Assembly: GCA_002162795.1 (NCBI GenBank)
Contig: MAAY01000054.1
Span: 1-39,412 of the forward strand
DNA length: 39,412 nucleotides
Direction: 5' to 3'
From: Rhodobacterales bacterium 56_14_T64
GTDB taxonomy: Bacteria; Pseudomonadota; Alphaproteobacteria; Rhodobacterales; Rhodobacteraceae
Shown: in pieces, positions 24,696 to 33,042 of the stretch
How the letters are laid out: each line of letters starts with the position of its first letter
Position numbering within the stretch: position 1 is the stretch's first letter
Translations under genes and position numbers: made by a program
Notes under the pieces: generated by a model
The model's database searches: none
The model's input: the letters and a program-made list of their open reading frames with translations, nothing else
What the model was told of the DNA's origin: nothing

Positions 24696-25505
24696 ATGGC
24701 AGAACGGCAAGCAGGTGATGGTACCGTCGGAAAAGCACTGGAAGTGCTTGATATGGTGGCGAGCTTTGAGCGTCCTGTTCGGTTTTCTGAGGTCCTGGAT
24801 GGCAGTCCTTATCCCAAGGGGACGCTGTACCGTTTGTTTCAGACACTCACCAATCAGGGCATGTTGGCCTATGATCCGGATCGCCAGACCTATGCCTTGG
24901 GTGTTCGGTTGGTCCGTTTGGCACATGCCGCCTGGCAGCAGAGTTCGCTTGCACCTATAGCGCGGTCCTACATCGATGCGTTGTCGCAGACCACTGGCGA
25001 AACTGTGCATCTGGCTCAGCTTGACCATGCTCAGGTGCTCTATCTGGATAAGCGCAACGCCCTGAACCCAATCGAGATGTACTCGCAGGCCGGCAAAGTT
25101 GGCCCGGCTTATTGCACTGGTGTTGGCAAGGCGATGCTGGCCTTTCTGGGCGACGAGGAAGTTTCCCGGATTATTTCACAGCAAAGTTTTCACCGGTTCA
25201 CCGAATACACACTGACAACCGAGGCAGCGTTGCGGGCCGATCTGGCCGACATCCGCACCAAGGGATTCGGCATGGACCGTGAAGAACACGAACCGGGCAT
25301 CATCTGCATCGCCGCACCAATTTTGACCCCTCGCGGGCGGGTGTTGGGTGGGCTTTCGGTCACCTCAACGACAGCCCAAAAATCACTGGCCGACCTCGAG
25401 GCGCTGGCGCCTCAGGTTCAGGCCGCAGCACAAAACATCGCGGTCGAAGCGCAAAGCTGGCGCTTTCCGGACCAAGCCACAGACACCAATAGAACGGGGA
25501 CATAA
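24696..25505 (+). CDS. IclR-family transcriptional regulator of the galactoside module
   Basis: A 269-residue regulator. The N-terminal winged helix covers ~8-70 (ALEVLDMVASFERPVRFSEVL, then YPKGTLYRLFQTLTNQGML as recognition helix and wing). The IclR effector domain follows (~85-255), with YCTGVGKAMLAFL and GFGMDREEHEPGIICIAAPI, its usual core motifs. GGAGGA precedes the ATG. It is divergent from the operon it probably controls and followed after three bases by the ATPase gene, so regulator and ATPase are expressed together. Confidence 0.92.
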   Translation: MAERQAGDGTVGKALEVLDMVASFERPVRFSEVLDGSPYPKGTLYRLFQTLTNQGMLAYDPDRQTYALGVRLVRLAHAAWQQSSLAPIARSYIDALSQTTGETVHLAQLDHAQVLYLDKRNALNPIEMYSQAGKVGPAYCTGVGKAMLAFLGDEEVSRIISQQSFHRFTEYTLTTEAALRADLADIRTKGFGMDREEHEPGIICIAAPILTPRGRVLGGLSVTSTTAQKSLADLEALAPQVQAAAQNIAVEAQSWRFPDQATDTNRTGT

Positions 25506-25508
25506 TCT

Positions 25509-26573
25509 ATGTCGGGACTGACACTGAATAACGTGGTTAAGAAATATGGCGACGTACAAGTTATCCATGGCGTAGATCTGGAAATCGAACACGGCGAATT
25601 CTGCGTCTTTGTTGGCCCATCGGGCTGCGGTAAATCCACGCTCTTGCGCATGGTTGCAGGGTTAGAAGAAACCACCGAAGGTCAGATCACAATCGGCGAC
25701 CGTGACGTCACCGCCATCGACCCCGCTGAACGCGGTGTGGCCATGGTTTTCCAGACCTATGCGCTGTATCCGCATATGACGGTCGAGGAAAACATGGGCT
25801 TTGGTCTGAAGATGACCGGCCATCCCAAGGCGGAAGTGAAGGAAAAGGTCGCAGCTGCCTCCAAGATCCTCAAGCTCGACGACTATCTGGCCCGCAAGCC
25901 CAAAGCTTTGTCTGGCGGCCAGCGGCAGCGAGTTGCCATTGGACGTGCCATCGTGCGTGGCCCCGAAGTGTTCTTGTTTGACGAACCCCTGTCCAATTTG
26001 GATGCCGAGTTGCGCGTCGACATGCGCATCGAAATCGCCCGCCTGCATAAGGAAATCGGCGCTACCATGATCTATGTGACCCATGATCAGGTCGAGGCGA
26101 TGACCCTCGCCGACAAGATCGTGGTATTGCGTGATGGCCGTGTAGAGCAGGTCGGCAGCCCAATGCATCTGTACAAAGACCCCGACAATAAATTCGTCGC
26201 CGGGTTCATCGGCTCACCTAGCATGAACTTCATCGAAGCTGTCGTCGAAGGTGGCAAGGTGCGGGTGCCGTCTTTGGGGAACATTCTGATCGAGGCGCCG
26301 GTTACCCTGCCGGGGGAAGGCAGTCCCGTCTATGTCGGCCTGCGTCCCCAGCATCTGAACATCGAAGAAGGCGAATCCGATATCACGCTCGATATCCGCG
26401 AGCGTCTGGGCGGTGTTGCTTATGACTATTTGACGGCGCCGGGTGGAGGCCGAATCACTGTCGAAACTCGTGGAGACGAGACAATTCCCGAGGGTTGTAC
26501 CGTTCGCCTGAGTTTTGATCACTCCGATGTGCTGTTCTTCGATGGTAAGACTGAGCAGCGCCTGCGGGGCTAG
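25509..26573 (+). CDS. Galactoside ABC transporter ATP-binding protein (MalK/UgpC type)
   Basis: A 354-residue ATPase with Walker A GPSGCGKST (36-44), signature LSGGQRQRVAIGRA, Walker B VFLFDEPLSNLD and switch YVTHDQ, then the TOBE domain. It is a close relative of the ATPase at 7019-8089, with the same motif positions, so the two may be partly interchangeable. It is separated from its permeases by the IclR gene and lies on the other strand, but no other ATPase is near the galactoside importer. Confidence 0.93.
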   Translation: MSGLTLNNVVKKYGDVQVIHGVDLEIEHGEFCVFVGPSGCGKSTLLRMVAGLEETTEGQITIGDRDVTAIDPAERGVAMVFQTYALYPHMTVEENMGFGLKMTGHPKAEVKEKVAAASKILKLDDYLARKPKALSGGQRQRVAIGRAIVRGPEVFLFDEPLSNLDAELRVDMRIEIARLHKEIGATMIYVTHDQVEAMTLADKIVVLRDGRVEQVGSPMHLYKDPDNKFVAGFIGSPSMNFIEAVVEGGKVRVPSLGNILIEAPVTLPGEGSPVYVGLRPQHLNIEEGESDITLDIRERLGGVAYDYLTAPGGGRITVETRGDETIPEGCTVRLSFDHSDVLFFDGKTEQRLRG

Positions 26574-26581
26574 ACATCAAA

Positions 26582-26622
26582 GCCTCCTTGCCCTCTTGGA
26601 TTTCATCTTGGGGGCAGGGGGC
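26582..26622. terminator. G/C-rich hairpin between convergent ATPase and DeoR genes
   Basis: GCCTCCTTGCCC can pair with GGGGCAGGGGGC across a ~16-base loop, with one G-U pair and one bulge. It sits between converging genes. No U-run follows, so only a weak or bidirectional terminator can be proposed. Confidence 0.35.
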
Positions 26623-26642
26623 GTCAATTCGATTGGATCAGA

Positions 26643-27425
26643 TCACTCGGCGATGATGAACCTTTTGACCCGCTCGCCGATAATCCGCGCAACATCTGGA
26701 TGTTTGCGAATTTTGGTGTCTGTGACCAGCGCGTCCATCTGTTCAAATCGGCAATAGCGGTAGTTGCCACTGGCCGTAAATTTGGCAGCATCCGCCAATA
26801 CCGCATTCTCTCGGCTGTTCTCCAGCATTGCGGTGGCCACCTCTGCCTCTTCTTCAACCGCGTTTACTGCACCGTGCTGGTGGTCGATCGCCGTGGGCGA
26901 GGCAAAAGCAAAATCAGCCTGAACGCGCGAGATCTCACGAATGGTCTGCTGCCCCGAAGTCGCAAAATCAAAAACAGACATATTGCCGCCCAGCAAGGAT
27001 ACCCGGCTGGAACTGCGATTGGCGTGATAGTCCTTCTGCAACTGGCTGGCAGCTTCCAGCGAGTTAGTGATGACGTGCAGCCCATGTATGGTCGCCAGTT
27101 GACGGGCCAAAAATATGGTGGTGCTGCCGGTATCAAAAAAGATCACCTTGTGGTCGGTGATCAGATCGCAGGCGGCACGGGCAATCGCCTGCTTTTCCTT
27201 GACGTGTAGCTTGGATCGCACATCCAGCGGTGGCTCGGACCGGGCCTCGATCGAGACCGCGCCGCCATGTACCCGCCGCAACAGTCCCAGCGCCTCCATG
27301 TCCAGCAGATCCCGGCGTACCGTTTCTCGTGAAACTGATAGCTCCTCCACCAGATCATCGGTGGTGACGCTCTGCAACTCTTCCAGCCGCCGGTAAATTC
27401 TTTGGTGTCTTTGGTTTTTCCACAT
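26643..27425 (-). CDS. DeoR/GlpR-family transcriptional regulator
   Basis: A 260-residue regulator from the ATG at 27425 (MWKNQRHQRIYRRLEE); a longer frame would overlap the phosphatase gene. The DeoR winged helix is at ~5-60 (SVTTDDLVEELSVSRETVRRDL, then RRVHGGA). The sugar-phosphate-sensing domain follows (FFDTGSTTIFLARQL, ITNSLEAASQL, LLGGNM, LADAAKF). Such proteins usually respond to a phosphorylated sugar or polyol. It follows the phosphatase gene by 13 bases and the two form one unit. Confidence 0.9.
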   Translation of the reverse strand: MWKNQRHQRIYRRLEELQSVTTDDLVEELSVSRETVRRDLLDMEALGLLRRVHGGAVSIEARSEPPLDVRSKLHVKEKQAIARAACDLITDHKVIFFDTGSTTIFLARQLATIHGLHVITNSLEAASQLQKDYHANRSSSRVSLLGGNMSVFDFATSGQQTIREISRVQADFAFASPTAIDHQHGAVNAVEEEAEVATAMLENSRENAVLADAAKFTASGNYRYCRFEQMDALVTDTKIRKHPDVARIIGERVKRFIIAE

Positions 27426-27438
27426 GTTTTTTCTTTTG

Positions 27439-28242
27439 TCAGGTATCTCGCAATAACTCCAGCGCCGCGCGATGCAATTGCGGCGTAGCGGCAGCAATGA
27501 CCCGACCATCCGACCCTTGGTGCAACCGGTCCCCCGCCCAATCGGTGATAATGCCTCCGGCGCTTTCGACCACAGGGATCAGGGCAAAATAGTCATAGGG
27601 CTCCAGTTGAGATTCAACCACCAGGTCCACATGGCCCGAGGCCAGTAATCCGTAAGAGTAACAATCCCCGCCAAAGCGTGGCACCGCAGTGGCCTGCAAC
27701 AGCGCTTCGATTTTTTGCCGGTCCTCGGCCTCGAAGTACAGAATGTTGGTGGTGTAAAATCGGGCCTTGGCCAGCGTTTCGCAGGTCGAGACGTGACAGT
27801 CCTGTTCCAATCCGCTCTGATCCACAAAAGTGCAACCTTTGCCACAAATGCCCAGCCATCTCTCCCGAATCGCAGGCATGTCGATTAGTCCAATCTCGGG
27901 AAGCCCTTTGTGTAGCTTGGCCAGCAGAGTGCCCCAAATGGGCCAGCCAGTGATAAAACTGCGGGTTCCATCAATTGGATCAACCACCCACAAATCGTCC
28001 GCATCCAGGTTCAGAGAGGGAAATTCCTCGCCCAAAACTCCGTGCGATGGATAGGTTTTGCTGACCATATCTCGAACGAACGCTTCAACACTTCTGTCGA
28101 TTTCCGTGACCGGGCTTTGGTCATTTTTCTCTATTATTTCAATTTCTTTGCGAAATCCAGGAAGCGATACCAGCCTGGCTTGGTCCGCCAGGTATCTGGT
28201 AAATTCCACGGTGCCATTTGGCACGGTACGGGTGTCGGTCAT
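27439..28242 (-). CDS. Inositol-monophosphatase-family phosphatase
   Basis: A 267-residue Mg-dependent sugar/polyol phosphatase of the IMPase/FBPase/HisN superfamily. It has the metal-binding Glu in GEEFPS and the core DPIDGTRSFITGWPIWG, then the C-terminal EPYDYFALIPVVESAGGIITDW with the last metal Asp. The ATG at 28242 is preferred; an in-frame TTG lies 12 bases earlier. Its substrate could be histidinol phosphate, inositol phosphate or a sugar phosphate. Pairing with a DeoR regulator favours a catabolic sugar- or polyol-phosphate role over histidine synthesis. I cannot link it to the flanking galactoside or phosphonate modules. Confidence 0.88.
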   Translation of the reverse strand: MTDTRTVPNGTVEFTRYLADQARLVSLPGFRKEIEIIEKNDQSPVTEIDRSVEAFVRDMVSKTYPSHGVLGEEFPSLNLDADDLWVVDPIDGTRSFITGWPIWGTLLAKLHKGLPEIGLIDMPAIRERWLGICGKGCTFVDQSGLEQDCHVSTCETLAKARFYTTNILYFEAEDRQKIEALLQATAVPRFGGDCYSYGLLASGHVDLVVESQLEPYDYFALIPVVESAGGIITDWAGDRLHQGSDGRVIAAATPQLHRAALELLRDT

Positions 28243-28340
28243 GGCGGTTCTCAAGTGTGATGGCTTGGGGCGTGTTCAAATACGCGCGCCTTGCCGTGGG
28301 GTGAAATTGCATCAGAGTTCTATTTGTGTAGGTTCTAGAC

Positions 28341-28388
28341 AGAAAAGCACAATTATGCAAGAAAACATAGAAATACACAGAAGGACAT
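28341..28388. promoter_or_regulatory. Phased AGAAA-type direct repeats, possible DeoR site
   Basis: AGAAAAGCAC (28341), AGAAAACATA (28360), AGAAATACAC (28369) and AGAAGGACAT (28379) recur at intervals of 19, 9 and 10 bases, so they fall on one face of the helix. They lie about 100-145 bases upstream of the phosphatase start. DeoR/GlpR-type repressors often use such tandem repeats. Spacing and similarity are seen; the link to the adjacent regulator is inference. Confidence 0.4.
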
Positions 28389-28590
28389 CCTAAGGTGACG
28401 CGATCGGAGGTTCAATTTTCTAAGTGCTAAAGGCCTGGTTCTGTCCCGAACGCAAAGCCGTGAGATTTGGTGGAACGGTCAGTGACAAACGTGATGAGGG
28501 CTCGCAACAGTCCCTTCCGTGAATTTGGAAAGCGAAGAGGCGATGGAATATTCGATCATAAGTCGCGCTAATGAAGTTGTAGGTTTAATC

Positions 28591-28611
28591 GATTTTTCTT
28601 GTGGAAAAATC
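28591..28611. promoter_or_regulatory. Perfect 8-bp dyad upstream of the AEP binding-protein gene
   Basis: GATTTTTC and GAAAAATC flank a five-base spacer, ending 92 bases before the AEP binding-protein ATG. It could be an operator for the LysR regulator encoded downstream or for another factor; it is A/T-rich, unlike the surrounding genes. Confidence 0.4.
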
Positions 28612-28703
28612 CTGCCAAACTGATTGCGGCTTCACAAAAATCTTACAAAGGAGTGATCAACAACTCCGCACAACAATCTTGAAGACTAACAGAGGAGACT
28701 ACA

Positions 28704-29723
28704 ATGAAACTCAAAGTATCAACTCTCACATCTCTGGTCGTGAGCGCATTATTTGCCACATCAGTCGCGGCGGAAACAGAGCTGACCGTCTACACTGCTG
28801 TCGAGGCTGAAGATCTCGCCCGCTATGCAGCGACATTCAACGAGACCCATCCGGACATCACAATCAATTGGGTGCGTGATTCCACCGGAATCATCACCGC
28901 CAAACTGCTGGCCGAGCGGGACAATCCGCAGGCCGACGTGGTTTGGGGACTGGCCGCAACATCGCTGCTTCTGCTCAAGGCCGAAGGAATGCTAGAAGCC
29001 TACGCTCCGACTGGTGTTGAAAAGCTCGACGCCAAATTCGTGGACGGCGACAATCCACCGGCATGGGTTGGAATGGATGCTTGGGTGGCCTCGATCTGCT
29101 ACAACACTGTTGAAGCTGAGAAAATTGGCCTGACACCACCAACGTCTTGGCAAGATCTGACAGATCCCCAATATGCTGGCCATCTGATCATGCCAAACCC
29201 GAACTCCTCGGGCACTGGATTCCTGGACGTGTCTAGCTGGCTGCAGATTTTTGGCGACAAAGAAGGCTGGGAGTATATGGACGCGCTACACAACAACATT
29301 GCGCGCTACACCCATTCCGGTTCCAAGCCTTGTAAATTGGCCGCCGCGGGTGAGATCCCAATCGGTATTTCCTTTGCCTTCCGCGGAGCCAAGTCCAAGG
29401 CTGCCGGCGCGCCACTGGAAATCATCGTGCCAAGCGAAGGTGTTGGCTGGGATATGGAAGCCACAGCGATTGTAGCTGGTACAGCCAATCTGGAAGCCGC
29501 TCAGAAATTGGTCGATTTCACTGTCACTTTGGGTGCCAACGAGATGTACAACACCGGTTACGCCGTGGTTGCTTATCCCGGTGTTGCCAAGCCGGTCGAG
29601 CATTTCCCAGCGGGCCTGCTGGACAAGATGATCGACAATGACTTCGAGTTCGCCGCCAACAACCGGGCTTCGATCCTGGCCGAGTGGCAGTCGCGCTACG
29701 ACGGCAAGTCCGACCCTAAATAG
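28704..29723 (+). CDS. 2-aminoethylphosphonate ABC transporter binding protein
   Basis: A 339-residue periplasmic binding protein of the iron/AEP-type family (PhnS2/AepX-like). The signal peptide is ~1-23 (ending SVAA before ETELTVYTAVE). ADVVWGLAATSLLLLKAEGMLE, GMDAWVASICYNT and MPNPNSSGTGFLDVSSWLQ are typical of the putative AEP-binding group. GAGGAG precedes the ATG. It is the first gene of a binding protein - ATPase - permease set located just before phnW-phnA-phnY, which supports AEP as cargo. The resemblance to ferric-ion binding proteins is family-wide and does not imply iron here. Confidence 0.88.
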   Translation: MKLKVSTLTSLVVSALFATSVAAETELTVYTAVEAEDLARYAATFNETHPDITINWVRDSTGIITAKLLAERDNPQADVVWGLAATSLLLLKAEGMLEAYAPTGVEKLDAKFVDGDNPPAWVGMDAWVASICYNTVEAEKIGLTPPTSWQDLTDPQYAGHLIMPNPNSSGTGFLDVSSWLQIFGDKEGWEYMDALHNNIARYTHSGSKPCKLAAAGEIPIGISFAFRGAKSKAAGAPLEIIVPSEGVGWDMEATAIVAGTANLEAAQKLVDFTVTLGANEMYNTGYAVVAYPGVAKPVEHFPAGLLDKMIDNDFEFAANNRASILAEWQSRYDGKSDPK

Positions 29724-29733
29724 TTTGGATCAG

Positions 29734-29783
29734 GCCGGGGGGCAGTTCTGTCCTTCGGCACCCCTATTTCAAAATCCCCCGGC
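29734..29783 (+). repeat. Stem-loop after the AEP binding-protein gene
   Basis: GCCGGGGG (29734-29741) and CCCCCGGC (29776-29783) form a perfect 8-bp stem around a ~34-base loop, in the 128-base gap between binding protein and ATPase. There is no U-run. As with the other two importers in this window, it may raise the ratio of binding protein to membrane parts. Confidence 0.5.
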
Positions 29784-29851
29784 ACTGCCTGGTCACCACG
29801 ACCATGGATTGTAGAGCCGTGTCGACTTAGCAGACCAAAGGACCATGCCCC

Positions 29852-30961
29852 GTGACGCAAACAGCATCTGGCGATCTCTACCTGAGTATTTCGAACCTTT
29901 GGAAAGCTTTTGGCGATTTTATTGCCCTCAAAGACATCTCTTTGGACATCAACGAAGGCGAATTCATTTGCTTTCTCGGCCCATCAGGCTGCGGAAAAAC
30001 CACCCTGCTGCGCGCCATCGCCGGGTTGGATCTGCAGACCAGAGGCTCGGTTCAGCAAGACGGCATAGACGTGTCGAACCTGCCGCCCTCTGAACGTGAT
30101 TTTGGTATTGTGTTCCAGTCTTATGCGCTGTTTCCGAACCTGACGATTGAGAAGAACATCGCCTTTGGCTTGGAAAACACTGGCCGCAGCAAGCCCGAGA
30201 TCACCGCGCGTGTCAGCGAACTATTGGAACTGGTTGGCCTGCCCGAACAGGGCCGTAAATACCCGGCGCAATTGTCGGGTGGGCAGCAGCAGCGGATTGC
30301 GCTGGCCCGCGCCATTGCCACCAAACCTGGTCTTTTGTTGCTCGATGAGCCGCTATCCGCACTGGATGCCAAGGTACGTGTACATCTGCGCCACGAAATC
30401 AAAGAACTACAGCGCAAGCTGGGGGTTACCACCGTGATGGTGACCCACGATCAGGAAGAGGCCCTGACCATGGCCGACCGCATCGTGGTGATGAACCAGG
30501 GGGTGATCGAACAGGTCGGCTCACCCACTGAAATCTACCGCGAACCGGCCAATCTGTTTGTGGCGGACTTCATCGGCGAGATGAACCAAATCAACACCGC
30601 CGTGGCACCGGATGGGCAGCTATGGCTGGGCTCCGAAAGATTGTCCTGCAACGGTCACGGCTTTACCCAGGGTAGCTCGGTTGTAGCTGCCATCCGCCCC
30701 GAAGACATCATCCCGCATCAGGCCGGATATGTCCCGGACGCAGGCAACAGCAACTGCATCGAAGTGCTGATGCAAGAAATGGAATTCCTCGGCTCGTTCT
30801 GGCGCTGTCATTTGCAGAGCGACCGCTTCGGGGCCTCAGAGCTGATCGCTGATTTCTCCATCAATGCTGTCCGCCGACTGGAACTGGGCGAGGGCAGGAC
30901 AATGGTTGTTGAACTGCCGGAAAACCGCCTGATGGCTTTTGCTCAGCCGGAGGCAAACTGA
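29852..30961 (+). CDS. 2-aminoethylphosphonate ABC transporter ATP-binding protein
   Basis: A 369-residue ATPase (PhnT2/AepV-like). Walker A is GPSGCGKTT (45-53 region), the signature is LSGGQQQRIALARA, Walker B is LLLLDEPLSALD, and the switch is MVTHDQEEALTMADR; a TOBE domain follows. The start is a GTG at 29852 with AAGGA ~10 bases upstream; an ATG seven bases earlier is out of frame. Its stop overlaps the permease start by one base, so the two are coupled. Confidence 0.9.
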   Translation: MTQTASGDLYLSISNLWKAFGDFIALKDISLDINEGEFICFLGPSGCGKTTLLRAIAGLDLQTRGSVQQDGIDVSNLPPSERDFGIVFQSYALFPNLTIEKNIAFGLENTGRSKPEITARVSELLELVGLPEQGRKYPAQLSGGQQQRIALARAIATKPGLLLLDEPLSALDAKVRVHLRHEIKELQRKLGVTTVMVTHDQEEALTMADRIVVMNQGVIEQVGSPTEIYREPANLFVADFIGEMNQINTAVAPDGQLWLGSERLSCNGHGFTQGSSVVAAIRPEDIIPHQAGYVPDAGNSNCIEVLMQEMEFLGSFWRCHLQSDRFGASELIADFSINAVRRLELGEGRTMVVELPENRLMAFAQPEAN

Positions 30962-32982
30962 TGAGCAGTGAAACCACGGATCTCACCCAGCTGCCGCCGG
31001 GCCCGGTGATCAAGCGCAAGCTGAGCCGCGACGACATCGTCATGCGCGGCGGCATGGTCGTGATCGCGCTGTATCTGGTGGTGACACTGGCTTTTCCGCT
31101 TTACGCGATGCTGTCAAAGAGCTTTTCGACCTATCACTTCGAGTTGTCGAACTATGAAATGCAAGTGTCAGATCAGGAGGGGGTGTTTGACGGCACAGTC
31201 CTAAACCCGGCGGATCTGAACACCAGCACAGGTACTTATTCGGATGCGGATTTCAGTACCGGATCAGATGGCCGTCTGCCGGTGGCCAAACTATTCCCCG
31301 ACTTTAGCTTCCGCAGCCCGGTGATGTACCAGATCCGCAATGCCCTACCCGGAGGCCGCTTTCTGGTTGGCTCCACTCTGCACGACACCAGCGATTGGGT
31401 CGAGATGGACAGCAACACTTTCCGGCGGGTGCAGTTGCGACCGGTGAAATCCACTGGAATGGACAATTTCGTCAATTATTTTTCGACCCCGGCGCTGTCC
31501 AATTCGATCAAGAACTCGCTGATCATCGCGGTGATCAGCACCGTGATCACCGTCACGCTGGCGTTCTGGTTTGCCTATGCGCTGAACCGCAGTTGTATGC
31601 GTTTCAAGGGGATGTTCCGCCTGATCGCCATGGCCCCTATCTTGGTGCCCTCATTGCTGCCCGGCATTGCGCTGGTCTATCTGTTCGGCAATCAGGGCAT
31701 GCTAAAAGAGCTGCTGTTTGGCGCCAGCATCTATGGTCCAATCGGCATCGTCATTGGTTCGGTGTTCTTCACCTTTCCGCATGCCTTTCTGATCATCTCC
31801 ACCGCGCTGGCGATTTCGGACGCTCGCCTGTACGAGGCTGCAGTTTCCCTTCGCGCTTCCCCCTGGCGCACCTTTTGGACCGTGACCATTCCCAGTGCCC
31901 GCTATGGCCTGATTTCAGCTGGATTTGTGGTGTTCAATCTGGTGATCACCGACTTTGGCCTGCCCAAAGTGATCGGCGGCCAGTTCAACATGCTGGCGGT
32001 GGATATCTACAAACAAGTGATCGGCCAGCAGAATTTCGAGATGGGCGCAGTGGTCTCGGTGGTGCTGATCATCCCGGCGATCTTTGCCTTTGCGCTGGAT
32101 CGCTACGTGCAAAGCAAACAGGTGGCCACTCTGTCGTCGCGATCGGTGCCGTTTCAACCCAGCCCAGACGCCAAAATGGACCGGATCTTTTTGATCTATT
32201 CCAGCCTTGTCGGCCTGTTCATCATCGGTATTCTGGCGGTCTGCCAATTTGCCGCTCTGATCAAGTTCTGGCCTTATGACCTCAGCCTGTCGCTGAATAA
32301 TTATCAGTTCGACAAAATGGACGGAGGCGGCTGGGGCTCGTATTACAACTCAATCAAACTGGGCCTTCTCACGGCTGTCATCGGCACCTCGGTGATCTTT
32401 TTCGGGGCTTATCTGGTGGAGAAATCCAACGGCTTTCGGTTGGGGCGCTCGCTGTTCCAGATGATTGCGATGCTGCCGATGGCGATTCCCGGCATGGTGC
32501 TGGGCCTCGCCTATATCTTTTTCTTCAACAACCCGGCGAACCCGCTGAACTGGATCTACGGCACCATGGCTATTTTGGTGATCTCGGCTGTGACCCACTT
32601 CTACACCGTGTCCCACCTTACGGCAGTCACCGCGCTAAAACAGATGGACCGCGAGTTTGAATCGGTTTCGGCCTCGCTCAAGCAGCCAACCCTAAAACTG
32701 TTCAGCCGCGTCACTGTGCCGGTCTGTCTGCCAGCCGTGCTGGACATATCAATCTATCTGTTCGTCAATGCGATGACCACGGTGTCAGCGGTGGTGTTCC
32801 TGTACTCACCCAAAACCTCACTGGCTTCAATCGCGGTGCTGAACATGGACGACGCCGGCGATATCGCCCCGGCGGCGGCGATGGGAATGATGATTTTTTA
32901 CACCAATGCAGCGGCGCGCATCCTGCACCTGATTGCGTCAAAGGGCATTCTGCGCCGCACCCAAGCCTGGCGCGCGCGCTAG
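30961..32982 (+). CDS. 2-aminoethylphosphonate ABC transporter fused permease
   Basis: A 673-residue inner-membrane permease with two fused halves (PhnU2/AepW-like; FbpB architecture). The first coupling loop is YEAAVSLRASPWRTFWTVTIP (~residue 295) and the second is FESVSASLKQPTLKLFSRVTVP (~residue 565), so one polypeptide supplies both channel halves. After the first membrane segment (~35-55) there is a ~110-residue polar stretch (~60-170) with no membrane helix, predicted to be periplasmic. Fused permeases of this group are generally nearer 550 residues, so this insert is the odd feature. Ends before a strong terminator. Confidence 0.9.
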   Translation: MSSETTDLTQLPPGPVIKRKLSRDDIVMRGGMVVIALYLVVTLAFPLYAMLSKSFSTYHFELSNYEMQVSDQEGVFDGTVLNPADLNTSTGTYSDADFSTGSDGRLPVAKLFPDFSFRSPVMYQIRNALPGGRFLVGSTLHDTSDWVEMDSNTFRRVQLRPVKSTGMDNFVNYFSTPALSNSIKNSLIIAVISTVITVTLAFWFAYALNRSCMRFKGMFRLIAMAPILVPSLLPGIALVYLFGNQGMLKELLFGASIYGPIGIVIGSVFFTFPHAFLIISTALAISDARLYEAAVSLRASPWRTFWTVTIPSARYGLISAGFVVFNLVITDFGLPKVIGGQFNMLAVDIYKQVIGQQNFEMGAVVSVVLIIPAIFAFALDRYVQSKQVATLSSRSVPFQPSPDAKMDRIFLIYSSLVGLFIIGILAVCQFAALIKFWPYDLSLSLNNYQFDKMDGGGWGSYYNSIKLGLLTAVIGTSVIFFGAYLVEKSNGFRLGRSLFQMIAMLPMAIPGMVLGLAYIFFFNNPANPLNWIYGTMAILVISAVTHFYTVSHLTAVTALKQMDREFESVSASLKQPTLKLFSRVTVPVCLPAVLDISIYLFVNAMTTVSAVVFLYSPKTSLASIAVLNMDDAGDIAPAAAMGMMIFYTNAAARILHLIASKGILRRTQAWRAR

Positions 32983-33007
32983 GTCATAGATTGTTGCTAA
33001 CGAGTAC

Positions 33008-33042
33008 TCCCCCGCATGTGTCACCACTTTGCGGGGGATTTT
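33008..33042 (+). terminator. Rho-independent terminator after the AEP transporter operon
   Basis: TCCCCCGCA (33008-33016) pairs perfectly with TGCGGGGGA (33030-33038) and is followed by TTTT. It lies 25 bases after the permease stop and its U-run touches the end of the converging LysR gene. Strong by eye. Confidence 0.8.

Larger units (their letters stand above)
28243..28703. promoter_or_regulatory. Long divergent intergenic region before the AEP transport genes
   Basis: About 460 bases without a supported gene. Near the phosphatase side there are AGAAA-type repeats at ~10-base steps (28341-28388). In the middle is a ~78-base stretch with imperfect inverted ends (28437-28514). Near the AEP side is a perfect GATTTTTC-TTGTG-GAAAAATC dyad (28591-28611). 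Promoters for both flanking units must lie here; I could not place them exactly. Confidence 0.5.

Noticed and set aside
28441-28680. Pho box upstream of the AEP binding-protein gene
   Set aside because: Isolated CTGTC and TGTCAC half-sites and a CTTCACAAA/CTTACAAAG pair occur, but the pair is 12 bases apart and no proper 11-base-spaced double motif is present.
28704-29723. Binding protein as a ferric-iron (FbpA/AfuA) transporter
   Set aside because: The protein family is shared, but the sequence fits the AEP-associated group and the neighbours are phosphonate genes.
29845-29851. ATG at 29845 as start of the AEP ATPase
   Set aside because: It is out of frame with the ATPase; the GTG at 29852 has a suitable AAGGA upstream.
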